A DNA stretch of 64,000 bases, from contig NZ_VIWP01000001.1 of assembly GCF_007829835.1 (NCBI RefSeq), positions 806,001 through 870,000 on the forward strand. Direction: 5' to 3'. Shown one piece after another: positions 9,219-18,097 of the stretch. Numbering within the stretch: position 1 is the first letter of the stretch; each line of letters begins with the position of its first letter. The position numbers and the translations under genes are program-made. The DNA comes from Neorhizobium alkalisoli (GTDB lineage: Bacteria > Pseudomonadota > Alphaproteobacteria > Rhizobiales > Rhizobiaceae). Under the pieces are notes generated by a model. The model was not told where the DNA came from, made no database searches, and worked only from the letters and a program-made list of their open reading frames with translations.

Positions 9219-10313
9219 ATGGCCAACGTTTCGTTGCGCGGTGTGGAGAAGTCGTACGGCGCGTTCAAGATCGTCCGGCAGATGGATCTGGAAATCCACG
9301 ACGGAGAGTTTCTTGTTCTGGTCGGCCCGTCCGGTTGCGGCAAGTCCACGACACTGCGCATGATCGCCGGTCTGGAAGACATCAACGAAGGCCAGATCCT
9401 GATCGACGACCAGGTCGTCAACGGCGTTGCGGCCAAGAACCGCGACATCGCCATGGTTTTCCAGAACTATGCGCTTTATCCGCATATGGACGTGTTCCAG
9501 AACATGGCCTTCGGCCTTGAACTGCGCAAGTTTCCGAAAGCGGAGATCAAGAGCCGCGTCGAGGAAGCCGCCGGCATCCTGGCGCTCGGCGATCTCTTGA
9601 AGCGCAAGCCGAAGGAATTGTCGGGCGGCCAGCGCCAGCGCGTCGCGCTCGGTCGCGCCATCGTACGCCAGCCGAAAGTCTTTCTGTTCGACGAACCGCT
9701 TTCCAATCTCGATGCCCAGCTTCGCGTCCAGATGCGCGCCGAAATCTCCCGTCTGCATGCACAGCTGAAGACCACCATGGTCTATGTCACCCATGACCAG
9801 GTCGAGGCCATGACCATGGGCACACGTATCGTCGTGATGAAGGGCGGCGACGTGCAGCAGGTCGGTGCGCCGCTCGAACTCTATAACAAGCCCGCCAACC
9901 GTTTCGTCGCCGGCTTTATCGGCACGCCGCAGATGAACTTTCTCGACGCGACGATCGAAGGCAATGCCGACGCGCCAGTGCTCGTCGCCGAAACGCTGCG
10001 CCTGCCGCTTCAGGACAGGATCGCGGCAGCCGTCAACGGCCTCAAGGAAAAGCGCTGCACACTCGGCATCCGGCCGAGCGACCTGCATGTCGTCGGCACG
10101 CCGGGCGCTGGCCCCATCACCTTTGATGCCGTGATCGACATGGTCGAAGTCCTGGGGGCAGTGCAGGTCGTGCATATCCGTCTTGGAGGACAGACGATGC
10201 GCGCCGAACTGTCGATACGGGTGGCCTGCAAGCCGGGAGACACCATCAGCCTCGCGGCCGAGCCGGAGGCATTTCATATTTTCGACGCGACGAGTGGCGT
10301 TGCGATCGTTTGA
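9219..10313 (+). CDS. Sugar ABC transporter ATP-binding protein (MalK/UgpC family)
   Basis: A 364-aa ATPase of the CUT1 type: Walker A GPSGCGKST (residues ~36-44), signature LSGGQRQRVALGRAIVR, Walker B FLFDEPLSNLDA, H-loop YVTHDQVEAMTMG, and a C-terminal OB/TOBE regulatory domain (~240-364) as in MalK. The start at 9219 is chosen because it begins at the conserved MANVSLRGVEKSYG and has AAGGGAG-GAGG sequence just upstream; longer frames have no such signal. It is the first gene of a compact operon (ATPase, binding protein, two permeases, dehydratase, dehydrogenase) and would energise import of the cognate sugar or sugar acid. Confidence 0.94.
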   Translation: MANVSLRGVEKSYGAFKIVRQMDLEIHDGEFLVLVGPSGCGKSTTLRMIAGLEDINEGQILIDDQVVNGVAAKNRDIAMVFQNYALYPHMDVFQNMAFGLELRKFPKAEIKSRVEEAAGILALGDLLKRKPKELSGGQRQRVALGRAIVRQPKVFLFDEPLSNLDAQLRVQMRAEISRLHAQLKTTMVYVTHDQVEAMTMGTRIVVMKGGDVQQVGAPLELYNKPANRFVAGFIGTPQMNFLDATIEGNADAPVLVAETLRLPLQDRIAAAVNGLKEKRCTLGIRPSDLHVVGTPGAGPITFDAVIDMVEVLGAVQVVHIRLGGQTMRAELSIRVACKPGDTISLAAEPEAFHIFDATSGVAIV

Positions 10314-10327
10314 GGAGGAGAAGACGA

Positions 10328-11611
10328 ATGAAAATATCGACATTCAGAAAGGCCGCGGTCGGCATTGCCGCCGTCCTGATGATGACGGCCTCGGCAGGTG
10401 CCGCCCTTGCACAGCAGAAGATCACCATCATGCCCGGCGCCTGGTCGGGCAATACGATCGACTTCCTGCGCCAGCAGATCAAGCCTTGGGAAGAGAAGAA
10501 CAACACCAAGGTCGAGATCCTCAACGTGCCCAACAACGGCACCGAGATCCTCGCCATCATGCAGCAGAACCTGGCTGCCGAAAATTCCGATATCGACATC
10601 AACGCGATGGACGTCGTCTGGCAGGGCATGCTGGAGCGTTACGCGGTCGATATGAAGCAGTTCTTCACGCCAGAAGAGATCGCCAAATACACGCCGGCGA
10701 CCATTTCGCTCAACACGATCAAGGACCGGCTGATCGCCGTTCCCTTCTATGGCGACGTCGGCCTCTTCTATTACCGCACGGATCTCCTGAAGAAGTACGG
10801 CTATAACGAGCCGCCCAAGACCTGGGCCGAAGTCAAGGACATGTCGGACAAGGTACAGGCCGGCGAACGCGCGGCCGGCAATGCGAATTTCTGGGGCTTC
10901 GTTTATCCGGGCTCCGTCTACGAAGGCTTTGCCACCGACCTCGTCGAATGGATCTCGTCCTATGGCGGCGGCACCTGGGTCGACAAGGACGGCAATGTCA
11001 CGGCCAACAATCCGCATTCCAAGGCAGCTCTTGAAGAGCTGACCTCCTGGGTCGGCAAGACCGTGCCGCCGGGCGTGACCTCCTACATTATCGACGATGC
11101 CCGCGGCGCTTTCCAGTCCGGCAATTACCTGTTCATGCGCAACTGGCCTTATGCCTATGCGGCGATGCAGGCAGACGGTTCGGCTGTGAAGGACAAGTTC
11201 GCGGTCACCGCCATCCCGCATGGCCCGGACGGCAAGTCGGCATCCGGCCTCGGCGGCTGGCAGCTGTGGATCTCGAAATTCTCGAAGAACCAGAAACTCG
11301 CAGCCGACCTGATCAAGTTCATCAACTCGCCGGAAAACCAGAAGGACCGCATGCTGAAGCTGGCGCGTCTGCCCGGTTATCCGGAACTCTTGAACGATGC
11401 GGATATCCTCAAAACCTATCCCTGGGTCGAGATGGTGAAAAACTTCGATCTCGTGGCACGCCCGTCCGGATCCACCGGCACCAAGTATTCGCAGGTCTCG
11501 AATGCCGCGCTGAAGGCCGTCAACGACATGATGACCGGCCGCGCCAAGGTTCCCGAGCGGCTTGAGCAGCTCGACAAGGAGCTGAACCGCATCAAGGGCC
11601 GCGGCTGGTAA
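10328..11611 (+). CDS. ABC transporter substrate-binding protein, family 1 (sugar or sugar acid)
   Basis: A 427-aa secreted protein with a Sec signal peptide (MKISTFRKAA, hydrophobic core, cleavage near ALA-QQK). Start 10328 has GAGGAGGAG 7 nt upstream. Typical family-1 features: GDVGLFYYRTDLLKKYG (hinge region), PKTWAEVKDM, a GLGGWQLWIS segment in the C-terminal lobe, and a KFINSPENQ helix. It sits between the ATPase and the permeases and would capture the substrate in the periplasm. A strong hairpin follows the gene. Its fold reappears fused to the upstream LacI protein, which suggests the same ligand class inside and outside the cell. Confidence 0.93.
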   Translation: MKISTFRKAAVGIAAVLMMTASAGAALAQQKITIMPGAWSGNTIDFLRQQIKPWEEKNNTKVEILNVPNNGTEILAIMQQNLAAENSDIDINAMDVVWQGMLERYAVDMKQFFTPEEIAKYTPATISLNTIKDRLIAVPFYGDVGLFYYRTDLLKKYGYNEPPKTWAEVKDMSDKVQAGERAAGNANFWGFVYPGSVYEGFATDLVEWISSYGGGTWVDKDGNVTANNPHSKAALEELTSWVGKTVPPGVTSYIIDDARGAFQSGNYLFMRNWPYAYAAMQADGSAVKDKFAVTAIPHGPDGKSASGLGGWQLWISKFSKNQKLAADLIKFINSPENQKDRMLKLARLPGYPELLNDADILKTYPWVEMVKNFDLVARPSGSTGTKYSQVSNAALKAVNDMMTGRAKVPERLEQLDKELNRIKGRGW

Positions 11612-11626
11612 TCCTTTCCCGATATC

Positions 11627-11655
11627 GACATCCCGCGCCTGAGGTGCGGGATGTC
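11627..11655 (+). other. Stem-loop between binding-protein and permease genes
   Basis: GACATCCCGC (11627-11636) pairs perfectly with GCGGGATGTC (11646-11655) across a 9-nt loop, 16 bp after the binding-protein stop. No T-run follows. It probably protects the upstream message or limits read-through to the permease genes, adjusting component ratios. Confidence 0.6.
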
Positions 11656-11706
11656 ACCGCCCTGACAGGGCGCTCATACCCCTTTATCCGAAGTCGGGAG
11701 ATCGAG

Positions 11707-12600
11707 ATGATCCTCTTCAAACGCGCCGAGACCCTGGCCGCGACGCACGCGCGCACCGCCGTGCTGTTCCTCGCGCCGACCTTTCTCGTGCTGGCCGCCG
11801 TCGGCCTTTATCCGCTGAGTCGGACGATCTGGCTGAGTTTTACGGATGCCAATTTCTTCGCCGACGAAGCCCGTTTCGTCTGGTTCGACAATTATATCGA
11901 CCTGCATTCCAATCCGGACTGGTGGGCGGCGCTCTACAATACCGTGTTCTTCGCCGTCGCCAGCGTCGCCCTGCAGGTCGTGCTCGGCATTGCCTTTGCC
12001 ATGGTACTGAATGTCAATTTCACCGGGCGCAAATTCGCCCGCGCCGCCAACCTGATCCCGCTCGTGATCGCGCTGACCGTCGCCTCGCAGCTGTGGAAAT
12101 GGATGTATCACGACGTCTTCGGCGTGGTGAATGACGCGCTGCTGCGGCTCGGCCTGATCCAGGATCCGGTCGCCTGGCTGAACAATCCGAGCACGGCGCT
12201 CTGGGCGATCATCGCCATGTCGACCTGGAAATTCGTGCCCTTCGTCACTCTTCTCGTGCTCGCCTCGCTTCAGGGCATTCCGAAGGAGCTTTACGAGGCC
12301 GCCGAAATCGACGGCGCAGGCCCGATCGCCCGCTTCATCCGCGTCACCCTGCCGATGCTGAAAAGTGCGATCGCCGTGGTCGTCGTCTTCCGCATGCTCG
12401 ACGCTTTGCGCGTCTTCGACATCGTCTACGTCATGACCGGCAATTCGCCCGCCACCGTCACGATTTCCATGTTCGCACGCCAGCAGATGATCGAATTCGG
12501 GTTGGTCGGCGCAGGCTCGGCCGCTTCGGTCGAGATCTTCCTGCTGATCATCCTCGGCACGATGGTCTACATGCGCATGCTGAAAGTCGAGGATCGCTGA
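11707..12600 (+). CDS. Sugar ABC transporter permease (MalF/UgpA type)
   Basis: A 297-aa inner-membrane permease with about six TM segments. It carries the binding-protein-dependent transport signature (EAAEIDGAGPIARFIRVTLP, residues ~198-217), the EAA loop that docks on the ATPase. The start at 11707 has GGGAG about 7 nt upstream and begins with a short basic segment before TM1; an earlier frame from 11644 runs through the hairpin region and is not credible. It is followed after 1 bp by the second permease gene. Together they form the membrane channel of the CUT1-type importer. Confidence 0.92.
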   Translation: MILFKRAETLAATHARTAVLFLAPTFLVLAAVGLYPLSRTIWLSFTDANFFADEARFVWFDNYIDLHSNPDWWAALYNTVFFAVASVALQVVLGIAFAMVLNVNFTGRKFARAANLIPLVIALTVASQLWKWMYHDVFGVVNDALLRLGLIQDPVAWLNNPSTALWAIIAMSTWKFVPFVTLLVLASLQGIPKELYEAAEIDGAGPIARFIRVTLPMLKSAIAVVVVFRMLDALRVFDIVYVMTGNSPATVTISMFARQQMIEFGLVGAGSAASVEIFLLIILGTMVYMRMLKVEDR

Positions 12601-12601
12601 G

Positions 12602-13438
12602 ATGATCACCCGCATTCTCTCCCGCACCGCCTTTTATCTCATCCTGGCGATCGGCCTGTTCTACATCCTGTTCCCGTTTTACTGGATGATCGTCAACTCG
12701 CTGAAACCTTCGGCCGAGCTGTTCGCCACGCCGCTGTCCTACTGGCCGCGTCAGCTGACTCTCGACAATTACCGCGCCGTTCTTGCAGATGGCTCCTTCG
12801 TTCGCTCGATTTTCAATTCCTTCGTGGTGGCCGGCGGCGCGACTATCCTCTCGCTCGCCCTGTCCTCGATGGCGGCCTATGCGCTCGCCCGTTACCGCTT
12901 CGCCGGCAAGCAGGCGACGCTCTATATCATCCTTGGAATGAGCACGTTTCCGCAGATCGCCGTGCTCGGCGGCCTGTTCACGCTTGCCCGCGCGCTCGGC
13001 ATCTACAACACCTATTGGGCGCTGATCCTGTCTTACATGATCTTCACCCTGCCCTTCTGCGTCTGGGTGCTGACGAGCTTCGTCAAGGAAATCCCCGACA
13101 CGCTGGACGAGGCCGCCACGATCGACGGCGCCAGCGCCTGGCAGATCCTCTGGAAAGTCATCATCCCGCTTGCAGGCCCCGGCCTCGTCGCCACCGGCCT
13201 GCTCTCCTTCATCAACGCCTGGAACGAGTTCCTCTTCGCGCTGACGCTGACCGCCGACAACCAGGCCCGCACGGTGCCGGTCGCGGTCGCGCTGTTCAGC
13301 GGCCAAAGCGAACACGAACTCCCCTGGGGCAAGATCACCGCCGCCTCCACCGTCGTCACGGTCCCCGTCGTCCTTCTGGCCCTGATGTTCCAGAAGCGCA
13401 TCGTCGAAGGCCTGACCTCAGGCGCGGTCAAAGGTTAA
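12602..13438 (+). CDS. Sugar ABC transporter permease (MalG/UgpE type)
   Basis: A 278-aa permease partner with ~6 TM segments and an EAA loop (DEAATIDGASAWQILWKVIIP, residues ~171-191). The ATG follows the stop of the first permease by one base, with GAGGATCGCTGAG as ribosome site inside the preceding gene, so translation is coupled. The C-terminus (FQKRIVEGLTSGAVKG) is characteristic of MalG-class permeases. It completes the transporter with the ATPase and binding protein upstream. Confidence 0.93.
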   Translation: MITRILSRTAFYLILAIGLFYILFPFYWMIVNSLKPSAELFATPLSYWPRQLTLDNYRAVLADGSFVRSIFNSFVVAGGATILSLALSSMAAYALARYRFAGKQATLYIILGMSTFPQIAVLGGLFTLARALGIYNTYWALILSYMIFTLPFCVWVLTSFVKEIPDTLDEAATIDGASAWQILWKVIIPLAGPGLVATGLLSFINAWNEFLFALTLTADNQARTVPVAVALFSGQSEHELPWGKITAASTVVTVPVVLLALMFQKRIVEGLTSGAVKG

Positions 13439-13452
13439 AAGGAAAGATTTCA

Positions 13453-14646
13453 ATGCGTATTACCGATCTGCGCTGCGTCGTTTACGAAGGCGAGTGCGAC
13501 TATGATGGCCCCTATTACGGCGACCGACAGGTGCGTCCGACCGATATCTACGAGACCTTCCGCATCAAGGAATGGGGCCGCGAGGACAATCTTCCCTTCG
13601 AGACGGCGCCCGGCAAGCTGTCGATCACCGGCCGCTTCCTTTATGTCGATACCGACGAGGGCGTGTCTGGTCTTTTCGGCCCGATCGGCTTGGCACCGGC
13701 CATCCTTGCGCTTCAGATGAAGAACCTGATCATCGGCTTCGATCCGCTGGCGACCAACATGGTCTGGGACGTGCTTTATCGGGCGGCGATCCATGGCCGC
13801 AAGGGCACGCCCATGTTGGCGATCTCGGCGATCGACTGTGCGCTCTGGGACCTGAAGGGCAAGGTTATGGGCCAGCCGCTTTATCGCCTGCTCGGTGGCC
13901 CGACCCGCACCGAGATGACGGCCTATGTCTCCGCTCTCGCCTATCCCGTCGATCCGGAATTCGTCGCCGGCCAGGCACGCCGTTTCGCGGATCAGGGTTA
14001 TGCCGGCCAGAAATGGTTTTTTCGCCATGGCCCCGGTGAAGGAAAGGCGGGTTTGAACAAGAACCTTGCCATGCTGGAGGCTGCCCGGTCAGGCGCTGGC
14101 GAAGACTGCGCGATCATGCTCGACGCCTGGAACAGCTGGACCGTGCCCTATACGCTCGATTTCGCAGCCGCCGCGACCCGCTGGAATCCGGCCTGGATCG
14201 AAGAGCCGGTTCTTCCCGACATGCTCGACCAGATGGCCGAACTGACGCGCCGCTCGCCGGTGCGCATTGCCGGCGGCGAACACGAATATACCCGCTGGGG
14301 TTTTCTCGACATTTTCCAGCGTAAGTCGCTCGACATCGTCCAGGCCGACCCGATGTGGTGCGGCGGCATTACCGAGATGATCTCCATCTGCGCGCTCGCG
14401 TCGGCCTATGGCAAGACCGTCATCCCGCATGGCGAAAGCATTGCCGTCTGCGCCCACATCGTCGCATCGCAGCCGCCGGATCTCTGCCCGCTGGTGGAAA
14501 ACCTTGAAAAGTTCAATACCGGCTGGCAACACTTCCTTGTCGATCCGATCAAGCCCGTCTCCGGCAAGATCCGCCTCGACGACCGGCCCGGCCTCGGGCT
14601 GGTAATCGATCAAAACAAGGTGAAGCGGCAGAGCATGCTCGGCTGA
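13453..14646 (+). CDS. Mandelate racemase/enolase-superfamily dehydratase, rhamnonate-dehydratase-like
   Basis: A 397-aa enolase-superfamily enzyme. The start at 13453 has AAAAGGAAAG just upstream. Features: ISAIDCALWDLKGKVMGQPLYRLLGG (cap/barrel junction, ~residues 123-148), KWFFRHGPGEGKAG (~180, catalytic Lys region as in L-rhamnonate dehydratase), metal ligands in MLDAWNSW (~216), WIEEP (~242) and GGEHEYTRWG (~269), and the acid-base/His segment VIPHGES (~322). It probably removes water from an aldonic acid imported by the preceding transporter, giving a 2-keto-3-deoxy acid. The closest family I recognise is rhamnonate/fuconate-type dehydratases; the exact acid is not readable. Confidence 0.78.
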   Translation: MRITDLRCVVYEGECDYDGPYYGDRQVRPTDIYETFRIKEWGREDNLPFETAPGKLSITGRFLYVDTDEGVSGLFGPIGLAPAILALQMKNLIIGFDPLATNMVWDVLYRAAIHGRKGTPMLAISAIDCALWDLKGKVMGQPLYRLLGGPTRTEMTAYVSALAYPVDPEFVAGQARRFADQGYAGQKWFFRHGPGEGKAGLNKNLAMLEAARSGAGEDCAIMLDAWNSWTVPYTLDFAAAATRWNPAWIEEPVLPDMLDQMAELTRRSPVRIAGGEHEYTRWGFLDIFQRKSLDIVQADPMWCGGITEMISICALASAYGKTVIPHGESIAVCAHIVASQPPDLCPLVENLEKFNTGWQHFLVDPIKPVSGKIRLDDRPGLGLVIDQNKVKRQSMLG

Positions 14647-14675
14647 CCGCCGAGCCTCCTGCCCAAGGCCTTTCG

Positions 14676-15620
14676 ATGCGAAAAAGTCCCGTCATCATCA
14701 ATCAGGTCAGCGCCAAACTCGGCGCGGCCATTGCGGCACATGCCTCGGCCCCGGTCGTGATCGACCAGATCCGGCCGGAACGCCCTTGGGAACTGCCGGA
14801 AGGCGGCGAAATCCTCGTGACGAGTTCCTCGGCCTGGCGCAATGCGCCGGCGGGTTTTCGCCCGCCATCGAGCCTGAAATGGGTGCAGACGGAAACGGCC
14901 GGCGTCGACATCTATCCCGAGGCCCTGAAGCGCGACTGCGTGATGACCTGCGGCCGCGGCCTGACCGCCGTGCCGATTGCCGAATTCGTTTTCGCCGCCA
15001 TGCTCCGCCACGAAAAGAAGCTGGAGGAAACGAGAGCCCGCGCGAAAGCCGACTGGACACGGCCGCCAATTGGCACGCTTTACGGACGCAAGCTCGGCCT
15101 CATCGGTTTCGGGGCTCTCGGGCAGGCGATCGTCCACCGCGCGCTGGCATTCGGCATGGACATCCTCGTCAACCGCCGCGGGGCATGGGCTGAAGTGCCG
15201 CACGGCGTGACGCCATGCGCCAGTGCTGCTGAGGTTTTCGCGAGGGCCGATCACCTCGTGATCGCAGCACCGCTGACATCCGAGACACAGGGCATGGTGG
15301 ATGCGGAACTGCTGTCGCAAGCGAAGGCCGGGCTGCACCTGATCAACATTTCCCGAGGAGCGCTTGTCGATCAGGTGGCACTTCTCGATGCGCTTAATGC
15401 CGGCAAAGTGGGTTACGCGACCCTCGACGTCACGACGCCGGAACCGCTTCCCGACGGGCACCCGCTCTATCTCCATGACAAGGTCTTTATCAGCCCGCAT
15501 ATATCCTGGATGGGTGGAGAAAATTCCGGTCTTTTCCGCGAACGTTTCCTGAAAAACCTCGACGCTTACCTGAGTGGCAGGCCTCTCGATTATCTCGTGG
15601 ATCCTGAACGGGGTTACTGA
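14676..15620 (+). CDS. D-isomer-specific 2-hydroxyacid dehydrogenase (NAD(P)-dependent)
   Basis: A 314-aa protein with the NAD-binding Rossmann segment KLGLIGFGALGQAI (residues ~133-146), the catalytic Arg segment LINISRGALVDQVAL (~225-240) and a C-terminal ISPHISW containing the catalytic His (~273). The GFGALG form keeps the GxGxxG pattern. Start 14676 has only a weak AAGG upstream. It is 29 bp downstream of the dehydratase, so is probably the last gene of the sugar-acid operon, reducing a 2-keto acid or oxidising a 2-hydroxy acid. Specificity unknown. Confidence 0.85.
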   Translation: MRKSPVIINQVSAKLGAAIAAHASAPVVIDQIRPERPWELPEGGEILVTSSSAWRNAPAGFRPPSSLKWVQTETAGVDIYPEALKRDCVMTCGRGLTAVPIAEFVFAAMLRHEKKLEETRARAKADWTRPPIGTLYGRKLGLIGFGALGQAIVHRALAFGMDILVNRRGAWAEVPHGVTPCASAAEVFARADHLVIAAPLTSETQGMVDAELLSQAKAGLHLINISRGALVDQVALLDALNAGKVGYATLDVTTPEPLPDGHPLYLHDKVFISPHISWMGGENSGLFRERFLKNLDAYLSGRPLDYLVDPERGY

Positions 15621-15686
15621 GACCGGCCGCTCCTTCTCCGGCCGATCAGGCACAATGGCCTCCACAAATCGGCAAATGGCCGAACT

Positions 15687-15752
15687 ATTTTCTACAAAAT
15701 TAGTAGAAAAAGAATGACCAGTCTTCCTCGAAGCGAGCCCTCTCCCTAGGCT
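15687..15752 (+). promoter_or_regulatory. Shared regulon promoter, copy A
   Basis: Contains the perfect dyad TTTCTAC (15689-15695) - 7 nt - GTAGAAA (15703-15709), then a conserved AAAGAATGACCAGTCTTCCT stretch and a TAGGCT -10-like box (15747-15752), 17 bp after a poor -35 (TTCCTC). Near-identical blocks occur at 27338-27402 and 34105-34169. The dyad centre lies about 60 bp before the expected +1, the usual position for a LysR-type activator, and it contains a T-N11-A core. It drives the FecBCD-type transporter operon 67 bp downstream. Confidence 0.75.
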
Positions 15753-15819
15753 TTTGTCACACGGTCGGAAACGACCTTCGTGCAATCCGCCTTCAGCTCG
15801 CGAGCGTCAGGGAAGCCCA

Positions 15820-16953
15820 ATGACCGATTCGAACTTCTTGCCCAAACCATCCATCGGGCGCCGCCAGGCGCTTGCCCTTTCCGGCGCTTTCCTGCTGAGC
15901 CCGCTGGCACAGAAACTGGGGGTTTCGGGCATCGCAAAGGCCGAGGCCGCCGAGCAGAAGACCATCACAATCACCGACGAACTCGGACGCGAAGTCACGC
16001 TCAAGGCGCCGATCAAGGCGGTCTATCCCGACCTCTGGTACCAGACCGAAATCGTCCGGGCGATTGGCGCCGGTGACACGATCGTGGCGATCGACCAGAC
16101 ATCCAACCCCAAAAAGAATACGGCAAACAAGGACTATTTCGCCAAGTTTGCGAGCCTTCCGGATGCGGGCAATTTCAACGGTCCCAACTGGGAGACCATC
16201 GCTGCGTCGGGCGCGGAAGTCTTCTTCACCCGTCGCAACGCTCCCTGGCAGGATGCAGTCGAGAAGCTGAAACCCTTCGGCATCGAGGTCGTCGTCGTCA
16301 GCACCTGGGACCCGAAGGTTTTGCGCGCGCAATTGCCCAATATCGGCAAGATCTTCGGCGCCGAGAAAGGCGCGGCCGATCTCGCCCAGCTTTACGACGA
16401 TATCGACAAGGTCCTGACCGACCACCTGAAAGGCGTGGAACCGAAGAAGGTCTATTTCGAAAACAACGCCGATTTCGTCACCTCCCTGCCGGGCTCCGGC
16501 TGGCATGACACGATCGTGCTCGGCGGCGGCAAGAACATTTTTGGCGACATCACCATCGCCAATACCGGCAGTGCCTCGGTGCACACCTACACGGTCGACC
16601 CGGTCGAGATCATCAATCGCAATCCCGATGTCATCATCCATAACGGTATCGACGGGCAGGCCGCCGGTTACGCGCCCTGGGACCAGGAACTGCTGGCCGG
16701 GCAGGCGGAACGCATCGTCAATCGCCCCGGCTGGAATGCGATCCAGGCCGTCCAGAACAAGAATGTCTTCGTCTTCAGCAATTTCTTCTTCTCGGCACTC
16801 GGAAAACAGATCGGCGCGCTGGCCGTTGCCAAATGGCTTTATCCGGATCGTCTCGCCGACGTGGATGTCGATGCCTATTTCGCCCGCTGGCTGAAGGCGC
16901 AGGGGATCGAGCCGCGGCCGGTCGCCGACTACGCCTACAAGCTTGGCGCTTGA
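15820..16953 (+). CDS. ABC transporter substrate-binding protein, BtuF/FhuD/FecB class, Tat-exported
   Basis: A 377-aa class-III binding protein for iron-chelate, cobalamin or similar ligands. It starts at 15820 (AGGGAAG upstream) with a twin-arginine signal: SIGRRQALALSG at residues 11-22, cleavage near AEA-AEQ. Two lobes with the typical ITDELGREVTL opening, an IVAIDQTSN segment, and NPDVIIHNGIDG in the second lobe. The following permease and ATPase genes make a complete importer. Association with monooxygenases and sulfur enzymes suggests the cargo may be an organic chelate or sulfur compound, not ferric siderophore as such. Tat export implies cytoplasmic folding, sometimes seen in this class. 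Confidence 0.88.
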   Translation: MTDSNFLPKPSIGRRQALALSGAFLLSPLAQKLGVSGIAKAEAAEQKTITITDELGREVTLKAPIKAVYPDLWYQTEIVRAIGAGDTIVAIDQTSNPKKNTANKDYFAKFASLPDAGNFNGPNWETIAASGAEVFFTRRNAPWQDAVEKLKPFGIEVVVVSTWDPKVLRAQLPNIGKIFGAEKGAADLAQLYDDIDKVLTDHLKGVEPKKVYFENNADFVTSLPGSGWHDTIVLGGGKNIFGDITIANTGSASVHTYTVDPVEIINRNPDVIIHNGIDGQAAGYAPWDQELLAGQAERIVNRPGWNAIQAVQNKNVFVFSNFFFSALGKQIGALAVAKWLYPDRLADVDVDAYFARWLKAQGIEPRPVADYAYKLGA

Positions 16954-16999
16954 GGCCTCCACCTCGCGACCTCCCTTTCCATCCATGACGAGAGAGACC

Positions 17000-18097
17000 A
17001 TGAGCTCAGTGCATTCTGATCCTCTGCCTTCCCGCCCGGCGGCAAGACCGCGCCCCGCCCATGACAAATACACGACCCAGAAGCTGGCGATCGCGCTCGG
17101 GATTGCGGCAGTCATCGCAGCCGCCCTTGCCGGCATCCAGATCGGAACCTCGGGCGCCACGCTGATCGACGTCCTGCAGACCTTCTGGGCAAAGATCACC
17201 GGCACCGTGCCGACGGACCGTGCCTCGCTCCTGATGCACAATGTCATCTGGGAGCTGCGTCTGCCGCGCGTTCTGCTTGCCATTCTCGGTGGCGCGGCGC
17301 TTGCCATTGCCGGCACGCTGTTCCAGGGCCTGCTGCGCAATCCGCTGGTCAGTCCCTATACGCTCGGCATCGCGCCGGCGGCGGCCTTCGGTGCATCGCT
17401 TGCCATCGTCGTCTTCGGCGCAACGGCGGGCAGCGCGGCGATCTCGCTGGTCATCGGCGCGCTGATCTTTTCCTTCCTCAACACCGCCCTTGTCCTGTCA
17501 CTCGCCTCGACCCGCAACCTGCATGCAACCACGCTCATCCTGGTCGGCATCGCGCTGTCGCAGCTCTTCGGCGCGCTCACCGCCTGCATCCAGTATTTTG
17601 CAGAGGACGAGGTGCTGGCCGCGATCGTGCGCTGGACATGGGGATCGGTCAATAATTCGGCCTGGTATCAGGTTCTGGTCCTTTTCCTGCTTCTCGCGAT
17701 TGCCTTCCCCTATATCCGCTTTCGCAGCAGCGCTCTGAACGCCATCGCCTTTGCCGGGGATGATTCCGCCAAGAGCCTTGGCGTCGCGGTCTCGACGGTG
17801 CGGCTGCAGACCATCGCCATTGCCGCAACGCTGACCGCCGTCACCATCGCCTTCACCGGCATTATCGGCTTTGTCGGGCTTGTCGCCCCGCATATCGCCC
17901 GGCTGGTCGTCGGTGCCAATCACCGTTTCCTCATCGCGTTCTCGGCGATCATCGGTGCCCTGCTTCTGGTCATCTCCGATGCGGTCGGCCGGTTGGTCAT
18001 CACGCCCGGTGTCATTCCGGTCGGCATCATCGATGCCTTGGTCGGCGCGCCGATTTTCCTCTACCTCATCCTCACTCGACAAAAGGCAATCGAATGA
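17000..18097 (+). CDS. FecCD/BtuC-family ABC transporter permease
   Basis: A 365-aa permease with ~10 TM segments and the FecCD landmarks: WELRLPRVLLAILGGAALAIAG (residues ~80-101), GLLRNPLVSPYTLGI (~108-122), and near the C-terminus FTGIIGFVGLVAPHIARLVVG (~285-305). The start at 17000 has GAGAGA just upstream; earlier in-frame starts lack one. A long basic, proline-rich N-terminal tail (~30 residues) precedes TM1. The last four bases overlap the ATPase start. It forms the channel of the importer begun by the Tat-exported binding protein. Confidence 0.92.
   Translation: MSSVHSDPLPSRPAARPRPAHDKYTTQKLAIALGIAAVIAAALAGIQIGTSGATLIDVLQTFWAKITGTVPTDRASLLMHNVIWELRLPRVLLAILGGAALAIAGTLFQGLLRNPLVSPYTLGIAPAAAFGASLAIVVFGATAGSAAISLVIGALIFSFLNTALVLSLASTRNLHATTLILVGIALSQLFGALTACIQYFAEDEVLAAIVRWTWGSVNNSAWYQVLVLFLLLAIAFPYIRFRSSALNAIAFAGDDSAKSLGVAVSTVRLQTIAIAATLTAVTIAFTGIIGFVGLVAPHIARLVVGANHRFLIAFSAIIGALLLVISDAVGRLVITPGVIPVGIIDALVGAPIFLYLILTRQKAIE

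Noticed and set aside
13015..13452. Upstream extension of the rhamnonate-dehydratase-like gene
   Set aside because: It overlaps the second permease gene out of frame and is rich in Arg/Pro/His, typical of off-frame reading; the ATG at 13453 has a good ribosome site and family-typical start.
15621..15650. CGGCCG repeat after the hydroxyacid dehydrogenase as a terminator
   Set aside because: Only 6 paired bases with no T-run; too weak to report.
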